A model generated the notes under the pieces. That model was not told where the DNA came from. It did no database searches and saw only the letters and a list, made by a program, of their open reading frames with translations. Shown here one piece after another: positions 50,014 through 64,000 of a stretch of DNA of 64,000 nt. The stretch comes from Planoprotostelium fungivorum (lineage: Eukaryota; Evosea; Variosea; Cavosteliida; Cavosteliaceae). The stretch covers positions 1-64,000 of the forward strand of contig MDYQ01000010.1 of the NCBI GenBank assembly GCA_003024175.1, read 5' to 3'. Positions within the stretch are counted from its first letter, which is position 1. Each line of letters opens with the position of its first letter. The translations under genes and the position numbers were made by a program.

Positions 50014-51410
50014 TCCTGTTAATAGATTGTATGTTGAATCGTCTCTTCACTTTGCATTCTTATGGAATTTCGGTGCAACAGAGGTGGCCGATGGCTCATC
50101 GCAAGAACACGCACTTCATCACCACAATATTAAGCGAGAGAAAGACAGTTCGATTCATCCATTGTTTATTGGCAAAGGTTGAAAGAGAAGACCAGAAGAG
50201 GAGAGAGAAAGAAAACGCCAGAGGCTGTACCTGGGACGTCTGGCCATGTCCTTCATCCTTGACTCACACTCGCATACCTTCATCGCGCTGCTCCTCTCCG
50301 AAGAGAAAGAGACAGAGACTCCGGTCAGAGGAGACGTCCCTGTGACGCCTGAGCTCTGCACAGACATCGGTAGTAGTGGAGTCTGTACAGAACAGCGAGA
50401 GTTGTTGGTGAGTCTGACGGTATCTGCCTCTGTCTCTCGCTCGCCACAACAGTGACAGATAGCTCTACGGTCCTTCTTGGATCTCGTTCTCTCGTGAGAG
50501 AGAAGAGAGAAGAGCTAACTGCTATCGTTTGATGTGGTAGAGGAGCGCAACGTTCACTTGTCTCTCAGCAGCCTGCATCTGTTCGACTCGATCAGCACGG
50601 CGCGCATGTTCTTACGGACAGTTGAAATAGCACCTGGTGAGTGTTCTCGGCTTGATAAGTTCTTTTCATAGAAGGCCTCAAGTATAGAGGCGGTGTTGAG
50701 ATGGACGGTCCATGTCGGGATGAGATCACTCCTTCGTCGTGGTTGCAGCTTAAGAGGCTGTTCCAGTTCTATGGTGATGTGCTCGTGCGAGTCATAGTAA
50801 CCGTAGTTGTAGGTGTAGTAGAAGCAGCTTGTTCGTTGTGTGGCTGGATGAAAAATGATCTCAACCGCTCTCGTCCTCCGCCGCGTGACGCCATCAAATT
50901 TCCTCGAGATTTCTCGATCTAGGATACATCTGACAAGTTTTCCTCCAAATTTCACGTGGAGGACACAAAAAATTCATTCTCTTCGTGTGTCCAAGTCTCC
51001 TGGAGGAGCGAAATCGAGATCTGTTCCGGTCACATCGATGATTTCGAGTCGAATCGATCGATGTCCACGATGCAGAGAGCTTATGGACAATGTCTTGCAC
51101 CTGTGAGGTTTATCGAATGGTGGATTGAGCTTCGAATGGGGTGATGGAGGCAGACGATGTGACAGGAAGAGAAATCGGAACATTTCTCCTCTATTTAAAA
51201 TTTCATCTGATTGTGAGAGATCTGCGCATTCGGAGAGAAGGAGATAAGGAGATTCTGTGAATTCGATTCGCTGAATGGATGTCGGTTACGCGGCGTTAAA
51301 AAAGCAACACAACAGCTTCATTCCTCTCGCAGCCAGCAACACGAGCAAGCTTTCTTCTACGGGATATCATGTTGTTCGTGATGGAAGAAATTTCAAAGTC
51401 GAATCACGTC

Positions 51411-51691
51411 TCGTCTTTCTTTGGCAACAGAGATTTGAGCGGTGTTTCCAGAAACAGGTATGCCTAAGTCGTCATCAGTCACGTCACCTCGATCGCGTGA
51501 ACACCGATCTCTATCTCCCAACGGTACATCTGCGTCAGGATCTTCTTTCGATTCTCCAAACTGACCGGTACCTGTGGGGTCATGTTGTAGATCGTTCGCC
51601 TTGAAATGTTCTGTACTGATGGGGCAATCTGTGTAGGCATAATATTGCTCTCTACTACACCGCTGGAACCTGTGGCACGTAAATCGACCAT
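51411..51691 (-). CDS. Hypothetical two-exon protein, about 85 residues
   Basis: An ATG at 51691 opens MVDLRATGSSGVVESNIMPT and continues through NMTPQVPVSLENRKKILTQM. A GTGTTC...TTAG intron (about 51474-51513) would join it to a second exon ending RRDVIRL. The composition is protein-like and the phases close. No family recognised; it may be part of a decayed gene. Confidence 0.25.
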
Positions 51692-51952
51692 CTACGTCCA
51701 CGGTAAATTCCCTTGAATTCCGGATGGTCGAAATATAGATATTCTGATGGAGCTAATGGCGTGTACACCTATCTACAATGAGCCACTCATGCATCAGCTA
51801 CACCTTCACCTTCTGAGATGTACCGAGAGATACGGGTAAGATATCAACTAGAATGGATCACCTCGATGTCGAAAAAATTGTCCACGGTCGTTTTTTAATT
51901 CGCGGTATGATAACGCGAAATCGCTATGGATACTCTTCTTCTTAACGCACTT

Positions 51953-52174
51953 TTAAAAAATATGATTCAAACGCTCCATCTGTTCGTAGGTGTAGCACCG
52001 CAAAATTGATGGGTATGGCCTGCGGAACGTGTTTTCTTCCAATTCTATGACAAGTTCGCCACAGCAGACCATTTTTTCGCTTGGTGGCAGTAATGTTCGC
52101 TTCATGAAGTGAAGCATCCCTCTAAGGATTCGTTTCTTGACGAGAAGACTTCCGATCTGACACCCTAATGCCAC
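51953..52174 (-). CDS. Hypothetical 73-residue ORF
   Basis: Reads MALGCQIGSLLVKKRILRGM and ends in FRRPYPSILRCYTYEQMERL plus a few residues. It is uninterrupted and of plausible composition. Its start lies 33 bp from the divergent G8 gene start, so it may be chance. No domain recognised. Confidence 0.2.
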   Translation of the reverse strand: MALGCQIGSLLVKKRILRGMLHFMKRTLLPPSEKMVCCGELVIELEENTFRRPYPSILRCYTYEQMERLNHIF

Positions 52175-52207
52175 CTGGCGACTCTATATTCTTTTTGGCC
52201 TCGAAAC

Positions 52208-55200
52208 ATGAGCAGCCGGCTCTGGTTGTTCGTCTTCTTGGCCTTCTGCTGCGGCGTCCGAGCTCAGTGTCCAGACACTTCTCAGTACATCCGCTGGTCG
52301 ACAGGTGACCTCAGAAGATTATCTCTGTGTTCGCGTCTGATTCTTGTCTCAGTTGCTTCGTGGAACACAGCCAATGCTACAGTCAGCATCGCGGCCGGCC
52401 AAAAGGTCTTGCTCGATGCTTCCCCTTCGGTCGTGCTGGGTGTCATCCAGGTCAGAGGCACTCTGTATGTCAGCAACAAGGAGATGGAACTGCAGACGCA
52501 AGGCATCGTCGTCTACTCTAGCGGTTCTCTGATTGTGGGCACACCCACTTGTCCCATCACAGCCAAGGTCGACCATTCTCGCATTTCATCTTGAACATCT
52601 AATGATATCTCATTCCAAGATCACACATCACATTCCACCTACAGTGCTCACACAAGAACAGGTGACCATCACCCTGTTTGGAAGAAAAGCCGATGCAGGA
52701 TCGGAGACTCTCGGTGCTGATCCGACAGCTGGAGCCATCTACGGAAACGTCGCATTCGGATCGAAAGGTATCGCAGTGGCACAGAACGGCTCCCTGCAGA
52801 TGAACGGCTATGTCAACCCTCTCGGTCCCCTCTGGTGCAGACTATCTAAGACCGCCATGCAGGGTGACACTACCCTGACGCTGGACACGCCTGTGTACTG
52901 GAATGCAGGCGACAGCATCGTCATCTCTTCCACAGATTTCTCTGAGGTGGGTCAGACCATCTCTCATGCTCTCCTCCTTGGTGATACGTGGTAGGTACTC
53001 AACTCGAAGCTGCCCAACACATCACCCATGAACGGTGTTCCCTCTCCCGAGCAGAGCGAAACAGCCATCATCTCCTCCATCTCAGCCGATAGAAAGACGC
53101 TGACACTGAAGACACCTCTGTCGTGGATGCACTGGGGCATCAACTACGAGAGAGCCGAAGTAGGGTGAGTGTTGACATCCATCCTCCATCCTCCTGACAT
53201 CCGGTAGATTGTTGACACGCAACATTGTCGTGAGGGGTGACAACGGATCAGAGTCAGAGCTGTATGGTGGCCACGTTCTCTTACGTCACGGACAGATCTT
53301 GGAGATCACTGGTGTGGAGTTCACTCGCATGGGACAGCAGGGCATACTGGGAAGATATCCCGTGCACTTTCACTTGGCCATGGATGTCTACGACATCACA
53401 GCCGCTCTCGTCAACTCTTCGATGCATGACAACTATCAGAGATGTATTTCCATCCACGGTGACATCATCTCCTGGCGAGTTGTAGTCTGATATTCTATGC
53501 CAGGAACAAGCGGAGTGTTAGTGAAGCAGAACGTCGCATACAAGACGTACGGTCACTGTTACTTCCTGTGAGTCCTCCTTCACTCTTCTCTTCACATCTC
53601 ACCCATCACATCTCACCCATCCATCACATCTCACCCATCCATCACATCTCACCCATCACATCTCACCCATCACAGAGAAGACGGCTCCGAGACGAACAAC
53701 ACGTTCGACGGTAACCTCGGTGTCTACGCGAAGCTGATGTACCCTCCCCTCATTCCATCCGATGTTCAACCCTCCATATTCTGGATCACTCACATTCAGA
53801 ACATCTTCATAAACAACGCTGCCAGTTCGGCCCACGTTGGCTACTGGTATATCCCACCTGCGAGCCCCCTGGGTACCAGCGGTAAGATCTGGCCCAACAT
53901 GTTGCCCGGACGAGCTTCTTTCATCCAACCGTTCGACAACAACGTCGCCCACTCTTGCTACAAGGACGGATTACAGGTCGAGGACGGACAAGATTCCGCA
54001 GGGAATCTCATTCACGGTAAATCGAATTGGGGAGCAGGACCTTCTGTGAGTTCTTATGTTGCTCTTTCCATTGTTCTCACTCTGTACAGAACGCTGACAA
54101 CCTCTTCTCCCGATTCGTGGCGTACAAGTGCAGACGTTCTGCTTTCTGGGCTCTATTCATTCCTAATTCTGCTTATCAAGACATGGTTCTGCTGGATGCT
54201 AAAAATCAGCTGATGATTGGAACGGATATGAATGCTCTCATCAACGTCACTTTTGTTGGAGAATCGGACAACTAGTGAGATCACGTGGTGGTATAATCCA
54301 CTCAACTCTTTCAGTGGATTGGCCGTCGGCAACCGCTCTAGGTCGATTCCATCTCCTGATGGTAAAGCTTATTACGTGGGAGGCTATCGTAACTACGATA
54401 ACGGTGGTGGTGCCAAATTGATCAACTGTACCTTCATCAACTTCACTTCCTCGGCAGACAAGATGATGGGAGGTTTCGTCAACAGTGACAACGGTCAGTT
54501 CGGTACTTACCCCGACGGAGTCTGCTTCAACTGCAAGTTCATCAACGCCAATCCCATGGTGGCAGGCACAGACGTCAGCCTTGCCTTGTACAAAACCTAC
54601 AAGAACGGACTCTGCTACGCAGAGGGATCGGGTGTCATCCTACCCGGTGGAGGCTGGATGGCGGGAAACCAGACGTTCTACAGTACAATTCCGGGTGCCA
54701 TTCCGAGACCGGAAGTGAACGGTTACCTCATTCCTTCTTTCCACGGAAGAATGGTTGCCATGCACATGCAACCAGTGAGTCACACTCACGTAACATCCAT
54801 TCTGAATTGCGGCAGAATGTATACGCTCAAGTTTCACCCAATCCCAGGATCTCTACCGACACTCAGATCTACCAGGAGCCAGCTGGACCATCCACGGTTG
54901 TCCTCTACCGACCCCTTGGTAGTGCTTCAGACGGCCCTTACTTGTTCAGTGAGACCATTTGAATCCTTCACGTTCCACTCTGACATGGACACAGCCGTTG
55001 GAAAAGCACCGACACCTTCTCTCGGCTACTGGTCCCCTCTCTTCACAGACGGTACCGGAAGGAGAATTGCAGCACTCCCTTATCTGGATCTAGCCATAAA
55101 AGATGCAAAGAGAGGAGATTGGAATGTCGTTGCCATTCCAGTGCCTCGCGGGGTCCAGTACAACGTGACTCACGAGTGAGTTCGTACGACAGTGAAGGAC

Positions 55201-56724
55201 AGGGAGATAACACGTATAGGGGTGTACTCTTTCGACAAGCGTCTCGCTGGGAAGACCTCTCACCGTCTACCTATTGGTACAACAACACGAACCAGCACTT
55301 GTACGTTCTCGTCAACGAAGATTTTTGGAATTTCTGGTTTTTCCCCTACAGAAACCAATCGAGCGGAGGATACGATCACTGGCAAGTGACCATGGACTTC
55401 TATCAGGTGAGGAGATTTCATTCGACTTCATCTGAAGGAGATCAGATCAGAGCTGATTGTAGCCTCGATCAATGTTCTCTTCCGGGAGCTTACGTTGTAC
55501 CTCCCATGCCCAGCACCATCCCTTACGTGTTGCGTTACGACAAATACCGTCTCAAGTTCAAGGTGAAATTTGAACTGCTCACTGGATGAATGACACGTAC
55601 ACAGACACCCACCGGTCAGGCCGCTGCAGAATCTCAAGTGTACCTCCAGCTGTACCCTAGCAGCGTCTTGGAAGGCCCCGCAGCTGGATTTCAGATCTGG
55701 CACAACGTCCCTGGTGGATCTGTAGATCTGTACGCTTCGTGGGAAGATCGCTCCACGGGTCTCATTCTAGCCGACAACGTGATCGGACAGACTGCTTCCA
55801 CTTCCATGATTCGCATCTCCCGCGCTTTCTGGCAGGCTGCCGTCGATGGAAACCTGCAGATGTCGATCAGATCTGTTGTAGACGGTAGTCAGGTGACATC
55901 ACATCTTTCAATCTCTTCTCACTCGTTCAGCTGTTGGTCGGTGTCTTCCAGCTGGAAGATCCCACGGCTGCATTTGTACCACCTTCCAGTCCATCTGCGT
56001 GTGCTAAACCTGCTTACGAGATCATGAGCGTCTACAATGGTTCTTTCGCTAGCACCAACTACACCGCCCCCACCAACATCCAAGTGAATGGCACCAGTAC
56101 CTGTGGTGGAAAGCCTCTCATCTTGTCTCACAGCACCTACTTGTACTTGAGAAACGACAGGCAAGCCATCACTGTACCCAGCAGATTCACTACCCTCGAA
56201 TTTTACGTGCGAGCAACTAGATCGTACAACAACTACAACTTCTTCAATCTATCCGTAGAAGCGACAAATCCATCTGGAAAGAACTCGGTGAGATGAGAGA
56301 TCTCATCGTATGGTTTCTGATGAAGAAAAGACAAATATTGTACCCAGCAAGAGCACTGATTTCATCATCAACTCTCGCGGCTGGTCGTTCGGTGAGTTCC
56401 ATCACCTCATTCATCGAGGATTCACCACGCTGATCGAGAGCAGTGAGAGTCAATCTGGCTGACATGGGTGGAAACACCATCTCCACTCTGAGGCTCAGCT
56501 TCCATCCTTGGTACTCAGATATGCCCCTGTTGGTCGATCAGCTGAGATTCTCCACCGCAGCTCCCATCTCCTCTATCTCTATGGAGAGACAGACGTTAGT
56601 TCTCCCCTCTACCACCGGTTCTACTTCTCCTCTGGAAGCAGATCACCTCTCGGCAAATGGAGGAGAGGCCATTGGGTTCTGTGTCACCGTCTTTATGGTC
56701 TCTCTCTTGGCCTTGCTCTTCTGA
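52208..56724 (+). CDS. Secreted G8-domain beta-helix protein with GPI-type C-terminus (CEMIP/TMEM2-like)
   Basis: The signal peptide MSSRLWLFVFLAFCCGVRA is followed by a G8 domain (SWNTANATVSIAAGQKVLLD, GVIQVRGTLYVSNKEMELQT, VYSSGSLIVGTPTCPI). Then comes a long parallel beta-helix-like region (ITGVEFTRMGQQGILGRYPV, HFHLAMDVYDITAALVNSSM, SCYKDGLQVEDGQDSAGNL, LINCTFINFTS). The Ser/Thr-rich end LSANGGEAIGF plus hydrophobic CVTVFMVSLLALLF is a GPI-anchor signal. About 18 exons, roughly 1,250 residues. In animals CEMIP and TMEM2 depolymerise hyaluronan; the G8 name comes from eight conserved Gly. A surface glycan-binding or -cleaving role is inferred. Potential N-glycosylation sites are frequent. 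Convergent with MCM5. Confidence 0.85.
53590..53672 (+). repeat. Intronic minisatellite (catcacatctcaccca type)
   Basis: Five to six imperfect 14-18-bp units of acatctcacccatc fill one intron of the G8 gene up to its CAG acceptor. Confidence 0.9.
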
Positions 56725-56969
56725 AGCGGATGCCATTGGTAACGAAGAATGAAGGATCTTGTCTTCCATTATATTCCTATGCTCATCGTGGAATGACACC
56801 GACAAACTCTATCGTGACGTTCTTCTACGAGTCATTCTGTTCATGTCGTCCTGTGCGTTTTCTTTCTCTTTCGAACCGCTTTCAACACAGAATAAAACAT
56901 ACAAGTTATTTCTCTCTCATTGTGTATTCTCTTCACCATATAATCCCTTATCATTTTCATTTATACACG
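56725..56969. terminator. Convergent 3' region between G8 gene and MCM5
   Basis: 245 bp between facing stop codons. It includes AT-rich aataaaac at about 56892 (a polyadenylation-signal-like word on the plus strand) and pyrimidine tracts. Confidence 0.4.
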
Positions 56970-59657
<2,688 letters not shown>

Positions 59658-59918
59658 GCTCGCAATGCGTCCACCTTTTTTAAATCCTCAGAGCCTCTGA
59701 TTTTGGCGGGAAGGCCTCGGACAAGAAGTTCCGGAAAAATTAAACTTCCGGTTGAGAAATAATCGATATTCTTCTTCTCAAATTATTCAGTTGTGGTTCA
59801 CCGCATCGCTAGTCCGCCATCGGCTCGCCTTTGGTGTGTCTATCGACAACGTCACGTTTAGACGACATACTGACTGCCTCACCCATAGTTCAACTTTCAA
59901 AGTTTTATACAAAGTGAG
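59658..59918. promoter_or_regulatory. Divergent MCM5/FARAT promoter
   Basis: 261 bp between the two start codons contain the E2F-like site next to MCM5 and an AT-rich middle. Both promoters must lie here. Confidence 0.45.
59701..59712 (-). promoter_or_regulatory. E2F-like site in the MCM5 promoter
   Basis: Plus-strand ttttggcgggaa (minus ttcccgccaaaa) matches the E2F/DP consensus, 44 bp upstream of the MCM5 ATG. MCM genes are classic E2F targets in animals and plants. Similar words also occur in two introns (about 33342 and 61684), so the match alone is not proof. Confidence 0.5.
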
Positions 59919-62900
59919 ATGTCGTTGAGCGTGAGAGGAGCATTTCGAGGCAAGGGTGTTCTCTTAACTGGATGCACTGGATTTGTCGGAAAGGCTCTGT
60001 ATGAGAAGATCCTCCGCGACATTCCTGATGTCGGACGTATCTTCATTCTTATCAGAGGAAAGGCCGACGAGAGATTTTGGACGGAAATCCATGGCTCACC
60101 CATCATGGTAACCCTCCAATCTCGCTACCAAGGAAGAGAAAATGCACTAGACTCTTTCGTCAGGAGCAAGGTCGTGCCCGTCAGAGGTGACGTCCAAAAG
60201 GCAGATCTGGGCCTGTCCAAGTCCGACTATAAGTTGCTCTGTGAGCAGGTCAACATTGTCGTTCACTGTGCTGCCACCGTAGATTTCAGGTCAGTCGATT
60301 TGATCTCATCGATTCAGCGTCTTGACACACCGTATGGCCACCCTCTCGATTCTACATTTTCCTCTCAATCTCTCATTCGATTTCTGACACAAACCACAGA
60401 GAGAGACTCGATGTGGCCACCATGCAGAACGTCATGGGCACTCTCAACATCTTCGAGCTGTCACGCACATTCCAAAGACTCGACTGTTTCCTGCACGTCT
60501 CCACCGCTTACGTCAATTCAGACAGAAGAGGAACTCACATGGAGACCCTTCCTCCCCTCGACTGCGACGCCGAAGAGATGGTCCAACTCATCCTCCATAC
60601 CAACCCCGACGAGTTGGAAAAAGCCACACCTTCCATCATCGGCAACTACCCCAACACCTACACCTTCACAAAAGCCCTCACAGAGGTCATCTTAGCCAAG
60701 AGAAAGGGCGACATCCCCGTGGCCATCTTGAGACCGACCATCGTCGCATCTTCTAACGCCGAGCCCATTCCGGGCTGGATCGACTCCGTCTCCGCCGTCG
60801 CCGCCGCCGTCCTCTTTGGAGGTCTCGGCATCATGCACTCTCTCGTCGGCAACACGGATGTCGTGGCCGATATTGTTCCCGTGGACATGGTTGTCAATGG
60901 TATTCTCCTCGGCGTTGCCTCTCAGATTGGAAGGAGAGACCTCACCATCTACCACTGTGGAACGAGCAAATTAAATCCAATCAAATGGCTCGGAGTCGTC
61001 CGCTGGGCTTCCGCTTACTGGAGACAACACAACGTAGAGAAGAGAATCGACCCCACCCCCCTCCGATTCAGAATGTACCAGTCGAGGGCGGTGCACAGAG
61101 GAAAATTCTTCGTGGAGAAACAGATTCCCGCCAATTTGTACGCTCAATACGCCAAGTGGTTCGGATCAGAGAAACAGAAGAAGAACTCTCAGATGCTGCT
61201 CAAGGCCAACAAGAATGCTCTCAGCGTATCCGATGCATTCGTTCACTTCACCACGAACGAGTACATGTTTGACACTTCGAATCTAGAGGAGAGAGTGAGG
61301 CAGCTGGTGCCCGACGAGAAGAATGTCTTTGGTGTCGATTTCAAACTCATCGATTGGGAGAGGTACATGCGTTTCCTCTGCTACGGCCTGCAGAGATTCG
61401 TGTTGAAGGAGGAGGTAACGTGTTTTTCGGTGAAATTTCGCGGAGATCTGACGGAAATTTCAGGTGAGACCTCCCACGGAGGTGTTGAAGATCGATCTGG
61501 TGAATGAGCCGAGGAGGCTGCCGGGAGAGAAGAGTTTCTTCAAGAGCTTATTTGACGATGCCAACTGGGCGTTTTCCAGGAAATACCATCAGTCCACCGG
61601 TATTGACAGTCTCAATACGTTACGTACTACCGTGGAGACGAAGGCCATGGTACTGAAGTGAGTCTCATCTACAATGCGATATTTTCCCGCCATTCCATTT
61701 TCGATATGATTTTCCAATGTCATTCTGACATGTAAAAAATAGATCGACAAAGGTTAAGGAAGCCATCAACTACATCGTTCGCCTGGAAAACATCACCTCT
61801 GCTGAAGGAGAGAAGAGAGCCGAGCAGATATTCGATCGAATGGCTCACACCATGACACTCAAGATCGTCCGCGGCCTCGGCTATTTCCTCCGCAAAGTCT
61901 TCCGCAGGATTTATTCTGGAATCCACGTGGAGGAGAAGGGTATCGATCGATTGAGACAAGTGTTGGGACAGGGCCCCATTCTATTGGTACCATCTCATCG
62001 CAGTTACGTCGACTTTCTCATCATCTCATACATCATGTATGAATACGATCTGCCCCTGCCACACATCGCCGCGGGAGAAGACTTCTTAGGAATCTTCTTC
62101 GTCAACTGGGTGTTCAGAAACTCGGTGAGATTTGAAATTTGAATCGGGCGGGAACTCATCGGGTCAGGGAGCTTTCTTCTTGAGAAGAAGCTTCAAGGAA
62201 GACGTACTGTACAGCTCTATTTTTAGCGAGTACGTACAACGTCTCGTCGCAGACTGGAGCCCCATCGAGTTCTTCATCGAGGGCAAGAGGTAAATCATTT
62301 TATTCTCTTTTAATTCGACCCGTCCGCCGGAATCTCACCATTTTGAAATTCAAAAAATGTTCACCTTTCCTTCAGAAGCCGAACCGGAAAGTCTCTACAC
62401 CCCAAATTCGGCCTACTCAACATCTGCATGGAGCCGTTCATCCAGAAGAAGGTCCCCGATCTCATGATCGTTCCCATCAGCATCACCTACGAGAAGGTGA
62501 CATCCACTCACCCCACACGCACTGACCTCTACAGGCTCTCGAGGCCGAACTCTACTCGAACGAACTGCAGGGCGAGCAGAAGGTGAAGGAGTCTTTCAGC
62601 GGCCTTCTGAAAGCGAGATCCATCTTGAACACCGATTTCGGTCGCATCAACATCATCCCCAACGAGCCCATATCCGTCAAGCAATTTATCGAGCAGAATT
62701 ACGATGGAAAGATCGACCCGTTCACTGATGAGGTCGCGAGGAAGAGAGTTTCTACCGATATCGGTTACGCTGTGACCAAAGCACTCAACGATGGTCTCGT
62801 CATCACATCGACCGCCATACTGGCCACCATCCTGCTCGCTTACCGAAAGGGTGAGAGTGATGACGTCATCATTCGTCATGACACGTCATCGCAGGTATCT

Positions 62901-63997
62901 CCTTCGATGATATCGTGGTGAAGGTGGAGTGGATGAGAGATGATATCGTCAGGAGGGGCTCCAGCGTGGCCTTTGAAGGCACTTCGAAGGAGTTGGCCAG
63001 AGACGGATTGGCTCTGCTCGGCAATCTCGTATCGAAAGTCAGGAACGTTCACATTCCCTCCACTTTCAATCAGATTGGCAAGCAGAACAGGAGCGCTCTC
63101 ATCTTGGACTACTACAGGAACCAGTTGATCCACTTGTATGGAAAGGACGGAATCTTTGCCGCCGTGTTCCAAGTGTTCAACGAGAACGTGAGATGATTCA
63201 TCACATCATCATCATCGACATCATGATGGACGATTTTCTGACACGACATGCAGGGAAAGCTTCAGAAGGAGAAATTGTTGGCTGAGGCGGAGACGTTGAC
63301 CAACATCCTCTGGTTGGAGTTCATCAACAACCCCGACACCCCCATCAAGCAGGTGCACGATCGTCATCACGATCATCACAAACTCATGTCTTCAGGAGCT
63401 GAACGAAGGATTGAACAACATGATCCACAGAGGCCTCCTCTCCCAAGACAACCAAGGCAACATCACCGTTGGTCCCAAATCCGAAACCCGCCTCCATTTC
63501 GTGTCCCAAATGGTCTGGCCGCTTGTAGACGCATACTGGGTCGGTAGCATCTCCCTCCTCTCCCTCCAGCCCGATCTCAGGTGAATCGATGACGTGGCGT
63601 GACGTCATCTCATCCTCTCAGGGTCCAGCGAAAGATCGTTGTAGAGAGGATGCAGTGGATCGCAGAGAAAATGTTTGCAGAGAACAACATGCATCATTAC
63701 GAGAGCAGCTCTATGGAGACCCTTCAGAACTGCGTCGATCTGTTGACCCGCCAGGGGCTCACAACCTGCACCCCCACCGTCATTGGAAAGAAGGGAAAAT
63801 CACCCGGAACAGAAGTCGAAGTGGTAGAGCTCACCGCGAGATACAAAGACACGACGAGCGAGGGAGAAGGAAGCAAGAGGCTCCACGAGTGGGTGGAGAG
63901 GGTGGCCATGTTCAGGAAGCCATCGAACAACTATGCCACGATTCACGGGCTGAGGAACGCTGTGGTGACTGATTTCCCAGTGCTGGCCAAATTGTAA
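59919..63997 (+). CDS. Fused fatty acyl-CoA reductase / DHAP acyltransferase (FARAT), ether-lipid synthesis
   Basis: One continuous chain of ~1,180 residues over about 13 exons. The N-terminal half is a fatty acyl-CoA reductase: NADPH-binding [38 protein letters not shown], and the active-site Tyr and Lys in [13 protein letters not shown], with a FAR_C domain around [14 protein letters not shown]. The C-terminal half is a glycerol/DHAP acyltransferase: [16 protein letters not shown] (HxxxxD), [21 protein letters not shown] and [12 protein letters not shown], then the long GNPAT-type C-terminus. The two enzymes normally provide fatty alcohol and acyl-DHAP, the two inputs of alkyl-DHAP synthase in peroxisomes. 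The fusion is known from dictyostelid amoebae. The stop (63997) lies 3 bp before the window end, so the gene is complete. Confidence 0.95.
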
Positions 63998-64000
63998 AGG

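Larger units (their letters stand above)
50014..52207. other. 2.2-kb stretch without a confident gene
   Basis: The plus frame near 50200-50455 reads RLYLGRLAMSFILDSHSHTF and TPELCTDIGSSGVCTEQREL. After a GTGAGT...CAG-like break comes ERNVHLSLSSLHLFDSISTA (50540-50637), then another intron-like break and a frame to 50922. Together they look like exons of a gene fragment, possibly of VPS13-like type, without a proper start. Other short ORFs are listed separately. The region is less dense and more AT-rich than its surroundings. Confidence 0.35.

Noticed and set aside
50554-50955. 134-codon minus-strand ORF
   Set aside because: No domain and it overlaps the plus-strand fragments that have intron-like breaks; kept only as part of the undefined island.

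Overview
The window is nuclear DNA of a small-genome eukaryote. About 23 protein genes fill 3.5-64 kb, packed on both strands with 5-300 bp between neighbours. Nearly every gene is cut by many short GT-AG introns (mostly 35-85 nt, usually starting GTGAG and ending CAG). Gene content points to an amoebozoan. It combines a fused fatty acyl-CoA reductase/DHAP acyltransferase (the FARAT arrangement known from social amoebae), a soluble hybrid histidine kinase, BAR-PH-ArfGAP-ankyrin and VPS52 trafficking proteins, and a secreted CBM52-thaumatin protein. A protosteloid, fungus-eating amoeba would fit, but that is a guess.

Layout: 1-3.5 kb is repeat-rich and gene-poor, with three 588-bp tandem units ending in a ~60-bp-armed palindrome and then AT-richer DNA with only weak ORFs. 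3.9-10.5 kb holds a TIG/ankyrin transcription factor and two secreted proteins on the minus strand (S1/P1 nuclease, CBM52-thaumatin). 10.8-17.3 kb holds NOB1 (ribosome maturation) and a large MDC1-like protein (FHA, more than 20 TQ-L-Y motifs, two SAP motifs, tandem BRCT). 17.3-23.3 kb holds ACAP-type ArfGAP and Ras (minus) and a SWIM-finger protein (plus). 23.5-31 kb holds importin-5, the tiny gamma-tubulin-complex subunit MZT1, and NOL11. 31-40 kb holds the hybrid histidine kinase, VPS52, and a base-modification-family helical domain fused to a chromodomain. 40-45 kb holds a small Cys protein, cystathionine gamma-lyase, an SHDQGW-motif protein and a V/P/E-rich repeat protein. 45.5-50 kb encodes one very large PH-PX-C2-LCAT lipid enzyme. 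50-52.2 kb has no confident gene. 52.2-64 kb holds a G8-domain GPI-anchored surface protein, MCM5 and FARAT.

There are no operons. Themes are growth (NOB1, NOL11, importin-5, MCM5, MZT1), membrane traffic and lipids (ACAP, VPS52, PH-PX-C2-LCAT, FARAT), nuclear and chromatin functions (MDC1-like, hydroxymethyl-dU-kinase-family/chromo) and extracellular digestion or surface (S1 nuclease, thaumatin, G8). Exon boundaries were worked out by eye from splice sites and reading phase. Where they closed exactly this is stated; elsewhere only the gene span should be trusted.
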